Shown in pieces: positions 47,679 to 59,839 of a DNA stretch of 64,000 nucleotides. This DNA comes from Malania oleifera (Eukaryota; Streptophyta; Magnoliopsida; Santalales; Ximeniaceae). The stretch's first letter is position 1. Each line of letters opens with the position of its first letter. The notes under the pieces were generated by a model that was not told the DNA's origin, did no database searches, and was given only the letters and a program-made list of their open reading frames with translations. Position numbers and translations under genes: made by a program. The stretch spans positions 65,689,101 through 65,753,100 of the forward strand of contig NC_080428.1 in the NCBI RefSeq assembly GCF_029873635.1. Reading direction: 5' to 3'.

Positions 47679-49589
47679 GTATGTATGAAATTGAGAGAAG
47701 GAAGCTAGCGGGTTTGCAAGGAAAGAAGGAAAAGGGAGGAGCTTGTGATAGTGAAGCACCTCAATCATAAGGAACAATGAAACTCCTTAATCCTATACCC
47801 TACATCAACCAAAAATTAGAAAATTAAGGAGTTTGTGATGTTAATTTCTAATAATTTGAAGTAACTTAAATTTTAGTTTTTAACTCTATTGTGAGCACTT
47901 ACAAAGCTAGTTATGGCTTATTCAGTGCATCCATGGTGGGGTGAGTTGTTACACTTTCCATCTTCTTTATACGGTGTCTGCCTTAATGGCCAAAGTGTGC
48001 TAGGGCTTCAATCTCCCTCTATAGCAGGGTGGGTTTTTACACTTTCCATCTTATCTATATGGTCACTCTCTCAATGACCGAAGCATGCCTAGGGCTTTGT
48101 CTACCATCAACTTGCTTGTTTGTTGATGAATTAATCTTTGTCCGTCTTTGTCTCTCAAGCCCATCTCTCCCAAATTTTGCCTATCTTTATACAATTATGC
48201 CCCTTTGCTGTTACTCCTCGCTCTGTCTCACTACAACATATTAGGTGGCCTGAATCAGTGGAGTTCTAGTTGATGTTGAGAGAGAGAAGATAATAAAATT
48301 TAAAAAAAAAAAGCCATAGTGTGAAGGATTGCTACCAACCAACCCCATGGTTGCTCGTGTCCATGGAAAATAGAAGAGTAAGATGAGGGATTGAACCACG
48401 AAATCATTGGTGTCCATTGTAGTTGTTCCTCTCAAAACCAGTAACTTTAAAATTAGAACTTTGGAATGTTGAGCGAGTAAGCAGAGGGACTGCCACTGGG
48501 CATCCATGGCCATGACTTCTTTTTCTTCATATTGCATTGTATTTTTTGGGGTTCTTTTGTTGATATAGAATAAGAGACATGTTAGATCTAATTCATCTCA
48601 AAACCTATGCTATAAGTTGAGGCCTTAGGATTAATTTTTAATGTCTCTGACACACCCCTGCATTCAAAAGCCTATTGAACTTGAAGAATGGAGAAAGTGC
48701 CATCACAACCTTCCTCCACAGATGGCCTTCTTTTCAAAGCACCTTTGGGTTATGAATGTGGATTTGAATTTACCCCGAGTTTACAGTTTTTTTGTTTATC
48801 TTTGATTCAGTGAGTTTCTTTTCTCATGAATTTGCATGTTTTAAACCCATATCCCTCCCTAGTAAGGTTTTTAATGTTTTTGGGATCCTTTGGTTCAATT
48901 TAAAAATTTTTTTTTTACGTCATTGTTAAGGATGTTATATTCAAACTTGAAGGTCAGAGCATATCACAGAAACAGTCTTGCATAGTGTATGGAGGTAAGC
49001 CAGTACATCTTATAAAAATTAAATACGCGTTTAGCTAATTTTAGAAGAAAATTTTTTGTCATTTTTTTTATAAAATTGTCACAGTTATTTAGTGTCAGTT
49101 TATATACATTTTAAACAAACTGATTATATATTGATGTGGTTATACTTATTTTGAGGTAATATTTGTAATATATTTACTAATTGATCACATTGTTCTTATA
49201 ATTAAATTTTAAAAGGAAAAAAATTATATAGTACAGATAAAGGAGAGAATTCTTTAGACATGAAAAGATTTAAATAAAGATTGTATTGAGTTATTATGTA
49301 ATAATATGTATAAACATAGCAGGGTATTAGAATAGTTGTGTTGATATAATATTTTAAAGACGCACATTGACAATATGTCATTATGTGATAACCAGGTGTA
49401 AGGTATTTTAAAAAAATTCCAGTGTATTATCATTTGAAAGGATAAATTTTTATGAAGCATTTAATGTTTTTTTATTCTTATGGATATTTTATATTTATTT
49501 AATTTTATAAGATGCATGTGTGCTACGTGCTAAATTTAAAATGTAGAAGACTGGCTTTATTTATTTATTTAGGTATGGGTAAGATGAAA
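47679..49589. other. Spacer or leader-intron sequence, no gene seen
   Basis: Holds a diverged tandem duplication of about 85 bp (around 47939-48022 and 48026-48107; shared TTACACTTTCCATCTT and GYCTAGGGCTT). The rest is AT-rich. Confidence 0.5.
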
Positions 49590-49910
49590 TATTTTTTGAC
49601 AAACAAAGATCTGTATTAAAGGAAGAAAGAAGAATTATAGTCAAGTAGGAAAAGGAAAAATGAAAAACCCAGGGAGAACAAAATATACCCCATTACAATA
49701 AGAAAGCAACTAAATAAAAAAGTAAATGCAGAAAGTAAATACAAGACAAATCTATAAAGTAATGCCAGCTGATCCCGCTGCATGTCCTCCAAAGAAACAT
49801 GCTGGAAGGGCGCCAAAAAGACCACTTTATTCCAAAGAATATTATTGGAAGTCTTGACACCTTTAAAGGTTTTGTCATTTCGTTCCAACCAAATGCACCA
49901 AATAATTTAA
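49590..49910 (-). mobile_element. LINE (L1-like) 3' end fragment, minus strand
   Basis: The minus-strand frame reads IIWCIWLERNDKTFKGVKTSNNILWNKVVFLAPF, the conserved tail after the zinc-finger domain of plant L1-type ORF2 (W.ERN.R.F...LW..I.FLA). Only this 3' part is present. Confidence 0.65.
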
Positions 49911-49999
49911 TTTGTATATAAAACTTTACTTTGTTTTTCTAAAAATAATTTTAACTGTGTCTCATGCTGCTGTTGGTAGAGTCAATGTGGTTTTTCTCA

Positions 50000-51330
50000 T
50001 TTGTAGTTGCTTTTGTCAGTTGATATGAAGTGTTTTTGTAGTATTCTCATCATTTTACAATTTTTTGAGTTAGTAGTTGGTCTTAAGATTAATCTAGTTA
50101 AGTTTGGTGTAGCTGCAAAATATGAGGTCAAAAGTGAATTTTAAGTTTGTGACTCCTGTAGTTTGTGGTATTTATGCCAATGGCCTTTGGCTTATTTAGG
50201 AGTTCCTTTAGGTGGGAATCCTTGGTTTGAGGGGTTTTGAGATCTAGTGATTTCTAATGTTTCTACACGTCTTGATGGGTGGAAGGATATATTTTTTTTT
50301 TCCCTTCGAGGCTGCATTACTTTGATCCAGGCACTCTCTTTGGTTCCTTGTATATATATATTTTGGCCTTTGTTTAAAATTTCAGTGGGCATTGCTTATC
50401 AGCTAGAGAGGGTTATGAGAGATTTCCTTTGGTCAAGGGTTGGTGAGAGGAGGGAGTATCTTGTTAGCTAGGATGTAGTTTGTAGCTCTAAGGAGGACGG
50501 CATTGGGGGCTTGGGTTGGGTCTTGTTAAATTGGTGTCTATAAACACCACTTTGGTGGCTATATGGCATTTTCCTTCATAAACAAAGTCTCTATGGTATA
50601 GGGTAATTACAAGTGATTTTGGTCAATAGGACAATGTGTTGGATGCTGATTTCATAGCTAGAATTACTCATGAAAGCCCATGTAAATTCATCTTGTATGT
50701 ATCTCCTTTCTTTTTTCCTTGTATTAAATATAAAGTGGGAGATGGTTATAGGGTTAGGTTTTGGAATGATCTTTGGATACAAGAATTGTGTTTTTTGGTT
50801 ACCTTTATTCGTCTTTGTGTACGAATCCACTTATTTCTTTCTTTTTTCATTGTTCATGACATTGAGGTTTCTTGGGATTTTAAATTTTGTAGAAACATTT
50901 ATGATAAGGGGAATAGAGGAGTTTTTTTTTTCTTCTAGGTTTGTTAGATTATTTTAAATATTCTTATGTTGAGGATATTAGAATCTTCTGGTGTTTCTTC
51001 TTTTAAATCATTTTACTCCTGTCCAAACTATTCTATCTGTTCTTTTCCAATTGTTAACTGTCAAAATTTCTTTGTAGTGGGCATGCAATCATTGCAGCTA
51101 TTTGGGTCGTTTGATTGAAGAGGAATGATTGGTTTTTTTATTTTTATTTTTTTGGGTATCATGCTTCTTCAATAGATCTTATTTCAGACCTTATTATTAT
51201 TATTTTTTCCCTAGCTTCATTGTTGGTGTTCACCACAGGGTGTTTTTAGGTAGTATAGCCTTCTTTGATATTCAATATGGTCGATTGGCCCGTTTAGCTT
51301 AGTTCTTTCTTAAACCTTTGTAGTGTTTTT
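50000..51330 (+). mobile_element. LINE (L1-like) reverse transcriptase C-terminal fragment, plus strand
   Basis: Plus-strand pieces: LKINLVKFGV (about 50085), STRLDGWKDIFFFSLRGCITLIQALSLVPCIYIFWPLFKISVGIAYQLERVMRDFLWS (50260-50440, given here as the family pattern TRLDGWK...S.GGRITLIQ...IP.Y..S.F..P..V...LE...RDFLW). Then DGIGGLGW (50500) and GDGYRVRFWNDLWI (50740-50785), and a worn tail near 51100. The 5' two thirds of the LINE are missing. Frames are interrupted by stops. Confidence 0.7.
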
Positions 51331-51899
51331 TTTTTTATGTGAGGATTTCTCATCCTCTTTGTATTTTCTTTTTCTCTCTTGACGAATTTCTTCTTCTCTT
51401 TAAAAAATATATTTACTTTACATACTAAATTGGTACAAGCAATCTGTGAGTTTTTTTATTCATTTTTTTTTTAAAAAAAAATTGCTTAATGGTCAATTAA
51501 TGAATTTCTTCTAATTTCAAATAAGTTTGGTTTATAATTTATTCCTAATAGACACTTTATAATTTGTTCATGTTGTATATAAATTTTCAATGAAAAAAAT
51601 TACCATGTAAATATAAAACAAAATTAAAATTAAAATATCTATCAAATTTCCAAAAATTTGAAAAACAATAAGATTCATCAAAAAAATATTTTCACCAATT
51701 TTTAGCTGTCATAAACTATAGGATTTTTCTTGGATTGCTAAAAAGTGAGATTGGAAAAATAATAATTAAGTAAAATGATAATAATTAATTTTTATTTTTT
51801 ACTGTAATATCTTTTAGTTTGTATTCTTTTGTATTTTCTAAGGTGGATGTGTTGTATAACATTAAAAGATAAATTAAGGAATGAACATTTTTGCAGTTA

Positions 51900-52350
51900 G
51901 GCATGGTACCTACAAAGAGAAGGTAAGACAAGGACGACTTAGATGGTTTAGACACACTTAGTGCCTTAGTGGGAAAGGTAACTGATAAGTGAGATCATTT
52001 GCTTTGACACCACTTACCGAGAAGGAAACAAACTTAGAGATTGGATGGCAAATATGGTGTTCAAATTGGAATTGGGTCTTTCTCTTGGTATTCTCTAAGG
52101 ACTTGCTGGAGTGATTTTCCCTTGTTTTATTTGTCCTCTAGGTTTTCTATCTTTTGGGTTTTGCCCTCCCTTTAACCCTCCAAAAAATGTGCACTAATGT
52201 GGAGAGACCTAAAATAACTTGGAATAATATAGTATGAATTTAAAAGCCCTCAAATTGTTAGAGGAAATTGTCATTGACCGTGTAAATTGGTGGAAGAGGA
52301 TTCATGTAGCTGACCCATCTTAAGGCTTGGTTTGTTGTTGTTTATATTTT
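51900..52350 (+). mobile_element. RTE-type LINE 3' fragment, plus strand
   Basis: TYKEKVRQGRLRWFRHT (about 51910-51960) matches the KIRENRLRWFGHV motif after RT in plant RTE LINEs. After roughly 220 bp of unrelated sequence, RPKITWNNIV and IDRVNWWKRIHVADPS (52205-52325) match its end (GRPKKTW...DR..WR.RIHVADP). The tail GGCTTGGTTTGTTGTTGTTT (52327-52346) is the TTG-repeat tail common in this clade. Confidence 0.65.
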
Positions 52351-53077
52351 CATTCACCTAATCATATTTTTTAATAGTTATTTGATCCAAGGACAAAAAT
52401 GAATTTTCGTTCAATTAGGTTTTTAATTTGTTTTAGTTTTGGAAATATTAACCAATCAAGCTGTCAATTTTCAGTTTTCTTTTCTCACTTCTTTTTCATA
52501 ATTTCTGAATGATTCCAAATGACCCCTTACTTTTCTCTCTCTTCTTCTTTTCCTTTCAAATATTTATATAATTAAACTTCTGCTCTCTATCCAATCTGTT
52601 ATGGTCATTTAGTTAGAATAATTTTCCTGTTTTGATACCAAAAGTAATTGCTCAATGCTACTTCCTCTGTTTCATTACACTGCTCTCATTTAGTTGAGCT
52701 TTTTAAATTTAGTTTGATGATCTGCCATTGAATTTTTCATAAGACTGCATCAATTCTTGCATCTATGTTCATAAATATCGGGTAATTCCTTAAAGGAAGA
52801 CCTATGATGGGGGTTAAATTAGTCTCATATGCGCATGACAATGATGAATTTGATAAATTATGGATGCTTATGGTTGTGACTTAACTCCTTGTGTTTATGG
52901 AATTTTGTTGTTCCGCATTATTTGATTTGCATGGCATTTTTTAAGAAAAATATTTTGATAGGATAATTTCTTTAATTGTGATTTTAGAGATTTTTAGGAA
53001 TGTGTAATGTATTGCTATACTATGAAATTGGGGCTAATTGGATTTTTTTGGCTTGTATAAGCTTAAACATTGCTAGT
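52351..53077. other. AT-rich spacer or leader-intron sequence
   Basis: No coding similarity, repeat end or microsatellite of note. Confidence 0.5.
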
Positions 53078-53082
53078 ATAAC

Positions 53083-53384
53083 TGTTAATTACCACTTTAC
53101 GTAAAAGTTTAAATTGTTAGGTTGTGGGCCAACAATGTATGTCAAGCTTTAACACCCCCCCACACGTGCAGCCTGACAGCACGTGCAGAGATAAACACAC
53201 GATAAATAGCACCCATGATAGGGAACACAATGAATTTTTTTAAATACCACGTAGTAAATGCGGGCAACAAGACTAGAACCTAGGACCTCTTGGTAACCAA
53301 CTCTGATACCATGTTAAATTACTACTTTACCTAAAAGCTTAAGCTGTTAGGTTGTGGTCCAACGATGTATATTAAGCTTTAACG
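53083..53384 (-). mobile_element. Miniature LTR element, copy D, complete with target duplication
   Basis: 302 bp. On the minus strand it has a 73-bp 5' LTR (53384-53312), the primer site TGGTATCAGAGT (rc of 53300-53311), a 157-bp non-coding middle, a purine tract (GTGGGGGG, rc of 53155-53162) and a 72-bp 3' LTR (53154-53083). The 5-bp duplication ATAAC lies at 53078-53082 and 53385-53389. The LTRs start TGTTA/CGTTA and end TAACA. It has no coding capacity and depends on enzymes from elsewhere, as TRIM and SMART elements do. Confidence 0.85.
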
Positions 53385-53417
53385 ATAACTATTTTTGTTT
53401 CAAGGGTATTTGGGAAA

Positions 53418-53990
53418 ATAATAACAAAACAAACAAAAAACCAAACCTTAAGTCCCACTAGGTTGGGTAGGCTATATGAATCATTTTCCGCCAATTTGTG
53501 ATCATGGACAATTTACTTTGACAAATTTAGGGCTATTAAATCCTTTCTATTTAATTTCAAATTATTTTTAATTTACCCCTATCCCTTCTATTGCCTCTCA
53601 CCATAACGAACTTGCTTTAATTCTATGCATTGCATCTTCTTCATTTTCTCCTTCAGCTTGCATAATAGATCCCAGGTATTGAAATCTACTAGGACTATTG
53701 ATTTATTTATCATCAAGTTTAACTTTGTCTCCAATATTCGCCCTACTATTACTGAAATTAAATTTTATATTGTTTTATTTCTACTTATCCTAAAGCCTTT
53801 ACATTCTAAAGTCTCCATAATTCTAAATTAAATTATACTCCACCCCTTGTTTCATCAATCAAGACAATATTATCTACAAACAACATACACCATGGAACTT
53901 CAATTTGGATACTCCTAGTTAGTTCATCCATCACTAAAGCAAAGAGATAAGGGCTCAAAGTAGATCCTTTCCAGTCGCTAATGAAGTAAA
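53418..53990 (-). mobile_element. RTE-type LINE reverse transcriptase fragment, minus strand
   Basis: Minus-strand frame near 53990-53860 reads STLSPYLFALVMDELTRSIQIEVPWCMLFVDNIVLIDETR, matching the RT palm of plant RTE LINEs (G..LSPYLFALVMDEL...I....PWCMLFADDIVL); FADD is here FVDN. Further worn pieces follow toward 53480. The low-coordinate edge is the tail family CCAAACCTTAAGTCCCACTA (53441-53460), which in reverse is the TTG-rich tail also seen at 52327-52346. Confidence 0.65.
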
Positions 53991-54776
53991 CCAAATGTCA
54001 GAAAGGAATAGGAGTTGTGAGTCGGATAGTCATTCAATGTGTGCATTCAAATGGGGTAATCACATTTCAGCCTCAATTCTATCTTAGCCTTGAGTCCCTT
54101 ACAACTCGATTCCAAGCTTTCCAGAAACCAAGTGCAATGTTAAAATAATGACACCATTAGGAAATGGAACTCTGGGCCAGGTTTGTGTGTGGACATGCAT
54201 GTCTGAGTCTGTGTATGCAGCTTTAGTGCAGTATGTTGTTGCTTCTTTAGGTCTTAGGCTGCTTTTGATTTGTTTATGGTTATTGCCTTTCTTCCCTTTT
54301 ATCCCTTTTATTTCCTTTTGGAGAGTGGTGTTTTTGGTTAGAGAGAGATTGAAGGATGTTTGAGGGTTGAGAATGTTTATTGGGTGTTTTAATAATTAAT
54401 ATTCTCGACATCTTTTCCTTCATCTCCCCTTTTAATTCTTTCCTCAATTTTTTTGACTTCTGTAATTATCTTTTTTTTTTTTTTGGGTTGGTAGGTGCAT
54501 GTCCTCATATGTTCCATATTTACATGGACTCATTCCCCCTGGCACTTTGTTTTGATTTTATTACTTACCAGAAAAAGTTTAGATGCAGGAGGTTTTTTTT
54601 TTGGTTACTCAAGTTTCATTTGGCTTATTTATTATGCTAGTGTTTGAATTTAATTGCATTGGTTACCCTGTCTACTGTGTAGGAGATGCTTTGTCCCGGT
54701 CCTGCTGCTGTCTTTGTGTAGCAGTTAGCAAGTTACTGGTACTGCTCAGGTTCTTAACAAGGGAATTAGCACAAAT
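53991..54776. other. Sequence just upstream of the GNOM start codon
   Basis: No coding similarity before the ATG at 54777. Candidate splice acceptors are TCTTTGTGTAG (ends 54721) and GGTACTGCTCAG (ends 54749). T-rich runs (54470-54484, 54592-54602) fit an intron. If no leader intron exists, this stretch would hold the promoter; no clear TATA box is seen. Confidence 0.45.
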
Positions 54777-57700
54777 ATGGGGCGTCTAAAGCTGCAGTCT
54801 GGAATCAAATCAATTGAAGAAGAGCCTGAAGACTGTGACATGGCCTATTCTAACAAAGCTGCTCTAGCATGCATGGTTAACTCAGAAGTAGGAGCTGTGC
54901 TGGCAGTCATGAGGAGGTATGTGAGATGGGGGGGTAGATATATGTCAGGTGATGACAAGTTAGAGCACTCTCTAATCCAATCCCTGAAGGCATTGAGGAA
55001 ACAAATCTTTTCATGGCAGCATCAGTGGCATACCATCAACCCTGTTGTGTATCTGCAGCCATTCCTGGATGTGATAAGATCAGATGAAACTGGTGCACCA
55101 ATCACAGGTGTTGCTCTATCTTCTGTTTACAAAATCCTAACTCTTGATGTTCTTGATACAAGTACAGTCAATGTTGAAGATGCTATGCACTTGGTAGTGG
55201 ATGCAGTGACTAGTTGCCGTTTTGAGGTGACTGATCCTGCATCAGAAGAAGTGGTGCTTATGAAGATACTTCAGGTTCTTCTCGCTTGTATGAAAAGTAA
55301 AGCATCAGTTGTGTTGAGTAATCAGCATGTTTGCACCATTGTGAACACTTGTTTTCGTGTAGTTCATCAAGCAGGAACAAAAGGTGAGTTGTTACAGCGG
55401 ATAGCTCGCCACACAATGCATGAGCTTGTTAGGTGTATTTTTTCACACCTTCCAGATGTTGACAACACAGAAGGTGCATTGATTAATGCAAGCAGCTCTA
55501 TCAAACAAGAGGTATTGGTGCATGTTTGCTTTCCCTTTCTTTGGGTGCAATATCTGTGCTTGTGGGGAAGCAGGAAAAAGAAAAAAAACTGCAGAAGAGA
55601 AAATAAATAAAATAATAAATACATTTTGAATGTCACCATTTTGTAATTGATCATATTTATGGGTTTGACTTCTGATTCTACATGTGGTGTCTATCAAGGC
55701 TTGTGATTTTCAATTTAACTCTTAATTGGAAATTTCAATTAGGTTTTCTCTTTTATCCTAGCTTTCTCCCTTCTCAATTTCATACGTTTTGTAACTTCAT
55801 TTCTTTTTGGATGGGTATTTTCTTCAATTTTCTTGCAACTTAATGGAGCATCAGGGGAAAATATGTTTCTGTTCCAAATTCTATCTACTCTGGACTGTTA
55901 TTTATGTGGAACACCTCAAATGGGCATCAGAATCTTGACACTCTTTCTAGTACTCAAAATTTTAAACTGAAGCTTAATCTTAGGTGCCTAAAATGATTGG
56001 GTGGCCATAGGTCAAGAAACACTCATACTTTGGATGGGAGTAAGAACCAAAGGCATGTTTCTAGGCCACGTGCAGAGGCTTAGAGATGATCTCATGAATG
56101 AACAGTCCAGAATGATGGTTTTGTATGCATTTGGTAATACAAATTCTGCTGGTTGAGGTAGTAGAATCTTCCAGATTATGAAAATGCCACTTTTTTTTTG
56201 CAGATTGGTGGGCAGCAAAATGACTACACTTTTGGGAGTAAGCAATTGGAGAATGGCAATGTTAGTTATGATGGTCAGCAATCCTCAGCAATTTTTTCTT
56301 CCTCTGGCCTAGTTGATGACAATACAATTGGGGCTGGAAGCAGAAAAGAGGCTGCTTCATATGATCTGCATCTCATGACAGAGCCATATGGGGTCCCCTG
56401 CATGGTGGAAATATTTCACTTCTTGTGTTCTTTGTTGAATGTTGTTGAGCACATAGGAATGGGTCCCAGATCAGATGCTATAGAATTTGATGAGGATGTG
56501 CCTCTTTTTGCCTTGGGTTTAATAAATTCAGCTATTGAATTGGGTGGGCCCTCTGTTCGCCAGCACCCAAGGTTACTGAGTTTGATTCAGGATGAACTAT
56601 TCCGTAATCTGATGCAATTTGGCCTTTCAATGAGTCCATTAATTCTTTCAATGGTATGTAGCATTGTTCTTAATCTATATCACCACTTACGCACTGAACT
56701 CAAACTACAGCTCGAAGCTTTCTTTTCCTGTGTGGTTTTGAGACTTTCACAGAGCAGATATGGGGCTTCATACCAGCAGCAAGAAGTTGCCATGGAGGCT
56801 CTTGTTGACTTTTGTAGGCAGAAATCATTTATGGTGGAGATGTATGCTAACTTAGACTGTGACATAACTTGCAGCAATGTGTTTGAAGATCTTGCTAATT
56901 TGTTGTCAAAGAGTGCATTTCCAGTGAATTGTCCTTTGTCTGCGATGCATATTCTTGCTTTGGATGGCCTGATTGCTGTGATTCAGGGAATGGCTGAGAG
57001 GATAGGCAATGGATCATTTGGTTTAGAACAGGCTCCAGTGAATCTTGAGGAATATACGCCATTCTGGATGGTGAAGTGTGACAACTACACTGATCCTAAT
57101 CACTGGGTTCCATTTGTCCGTCGTAGGAAATACATTAAGAGGAGGCTGATGATCGGAGCTGATCACTTTAATCGTGACCCCAAAAAAGGGTTGGAGTTTC
57201 TCCAAGGAACGCATCTTTTGCCTGACAAACTTGATCCCCAAAGTGTGGCTTGTTTTTTCAGGTACACCGCGGGGTTAGATAAAAATCTTGTTGGGGATTT
57301 CTTGGGAAATCATGATGAATTTTGTGTTCAGGTTCTACATGAATTTGCTGGTACTTTTGATTTCCAAGACATGAATCTGGATACTGCATTACGCCTGTTC
57401 CTGGAAACTTTCCGTCTGCCTGGGGAATCACAAAAGATACAGAGGGTGCTTGAGGCATTCTCTGAGAAATACTATGAACAGTCACAACAGATTCTTGTTA
57501 ACAAGGATGCTGCTCTCTTGTTATCTTACTCACTTATAATGCTCAATACAGATCAGCACAATGTGCAGGTGAAGAAAAAGATGACAGAGGATGACTTCAT
57601 TCGAAATAATCGGCACATCAATGGGGGCAATGACCTCCCGCGAGAATTCCTAGCAGAGCTGTACCACTCAATCTGCAAGAATGAGATACGCACGACTCCA

Positions 57701-59839
57701 GAACAAGGTGCTGGCTTCCCTGAAATGACCCCAAGCCGGTGGATTGATCTGATGCACAAATCCAAGAAAACCGCTCAATTCATCGTGGCTGATTCTAGAG
57801 CCTATCTTGACCATGATATGTTTGCCATCATGTCTGGTCCAACAATTGCTGCTATCTCTGTTGTATTTGATCATGTGGAACATGAAGATGTTTACCAGAC
57901 CTGTATTGATGGATTCCTTGCTGTTGCAAAGATATCAGCCTGTCATCATCTTGAAGATGTTTTGGATGATTTGGTTGTGTCTCTTTGTAAATTCACAACC
58001 CTCTTGAATCCTTCATCTGTAGAGGAACCCGTGCTAGCATTTGGTGATGACACAAAAGCCAGAATGTCGACTGTGACAGTGTTTACCATTGCAAACAGGT
58101 ATGGTGACTATATCCGCACAGGTTGGAGAAATATCCTGGATTGTATCTTAAGATTGCACAAGCTTGGTCTTCTTCCTGCTCGTGTTGCCAGTGATGCAGC
58201 TGATGATTCTGAGCTCTCAGCTGACACTGGTCAAGGGAAGCCTCTCACAAATTCTCTCTCTTCATCTCATATGCCATCAATAGGTACTCCTAGGAGATCG
58301 TCTGGATTGATGGGCCGGTTTAGCCAGCTCTTATCTCTTGAAACAGAGGAGCCAAGATCACAGCCTACTGAGCAACAGCTTGCTGCTCACCAACGGACAC
58401 TCCAGACTATTCAGAAGTGTCACATTGACAGCATTTTTACAGAGAGTAAGTTCCTGCAATCTGATTCGCTATTGCAGCTTGCACGAGCACTCATCTGGGC
58501 TGCAGGGCGTCCTGCAAAAGGGAATAGCTCTCCTGAGGATGAAGACACTGCAGTTTTCTGCCTCGAGTTGCTGATTGCTATTACCCTGAATAACCGGGAT
58601 AGGATTGTGCTGCTGTGGCAGGGTGTTTATGAGCATATAGCCAACATTGTCCAGTCAACTGTGATGCCTTGTGCCCTGGTAGAGAAGGCTGTTTTTGGAC
58701 TCCTTCGAATTTGCCAACGGCTACTTCCATACAAAGAAAACCTGGCTGATGAACTTCTGAGGTCATTACAGCTGGTTTTGAAGCTTGATGCTCGAGTAGC
58801 TGATGCATACTGTGAGCAGATCACACAGGAAGTGAGTCGTCTTGTGAAAGCAAATGCCACTCATATCAGATCCCCAATGGGGTGGCACACAATCACATAC
58901 CTGCTGTTGATCACTGCTCAGCACCCAGAAGCTTCAGAAGCAGGATTTGATGCATTAGTGTTCATTATGTCTGATGGAGCTCATCTATTGCCAGCCAATT
59001 ATGTTCTCTGCATAGATGCAGCAAGGCAATTTGCAGAGTCTCGTGTTGGACAGGCAGAGCGGTCCATTCGTGCTCTTGATCTTATGGCAGGTTCTGTTGC
59101 TTGTTTAGCACAGTGGGCCCAAGAGACTAGGGATGCTGTTGGTGAGGAAGAGGCTGCAAAAGTGTCTCAGGATATAGGGGAGATGTGGTTGAGGCTTGTT
59201 CAAGGATTGAGGAAAGTTTGCTTGGACCACAGAGAAGATGTTAGGAACCATGCGCTCATGTCATTACAAAGGTGCTTGACTGTAGTGGATGGCCTCTATC
59301 TTCCACATGGCTTGTGGTTGCAGTGTTTTGATCTGGTCATCTTCACAATGCTTGATGACTTGCTTGAAATTGCTCAGGGGCACTCCCAGAAAGATTACAG
59401 AAATATGGAAGGCACACTTATCCTTGCCATGAAGCTCTTGTCAAAAGTGTTTGTCCAGTTGCTCCACAACCTTGCACAATTAACTACCTTCTGCAAACTA
59501 TGGCTGGGGGTTCTCAGTCGGATGGAAAAATATATGAAGGTGAAAGTCAGAGGTAAAAGATGCGAGAAGCTTCAGGAATTAGTTCCTGAGCTTCTCAAGA
59601 ACAACTTGCTTGTAATGAAGACAAAGGGAATACTAGTGCAGAGGAGTGCCCTAGGTGGAGATAGTTTGTGGGAACTGACGTGGTTACATGCTAATAACAT
59701 TGCTCCATCTTTGCAATCTGAGGTGTTCCCAGATCAAGATACAGATCAGCATAAGCAGCAGGAAACGGGGGAAATGCTGGTGTCTGATCAAATGGGTTCT
59801 GAAAAAGTGGCTTTGGAAGGTGCTCATGCAGAAGGCTAA
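54777..59839 (+). CDS. GN: ARF guanine-nucleotide exchange factor GNOM (EMB30), complete, two coding exons, 1456 residues
   Basis: Exons 54777-55511 (245 codons) and 56204-59839 (1211 codons plus stop) join in phase 0 (AACAAGAG|GTATTG donor, TTTTTGCAG|ATTGGT acceptor). The product starts MGRLKLQSGIKSIEEEPED, as Arabidopsis GNOM (1451 residues) does. The DCB region (1-245) includes YMSGDDKLEHSLIQSLKALR, and the HUS region follows. The Sec7 domain (about 550-745) holds FLGNHDEFCVQVLHEFAGTF and the catalytic Glu653 in FRLPGES. Met691 (SLIMLNTDQHN) corresponds to the residue whose change to Leu gives brefeldin-A resistance, so a brefeldin-sensitive type is expected. The HDS repeats end with GGDSLWELTWLHANNIAPS. 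The family activates ARF GTPases at Golgi/endosomal membranes for vesicle traffic, including PIN recycling and auxin-directed patterning. No damage is seen. Confidence 0.96.
55512..56203 (+). other. GNOM intron between the two coding exons
   Basis: 692 bp, GTATTG...TTTTTTTTTGCAG. It separates the DCB-coding exon (ends SSSIKQE) from the exon coding HUS, Sec7 and HDS parts (starts IGGQQND). No mobile element recognised in it. Confidence 0.9.
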
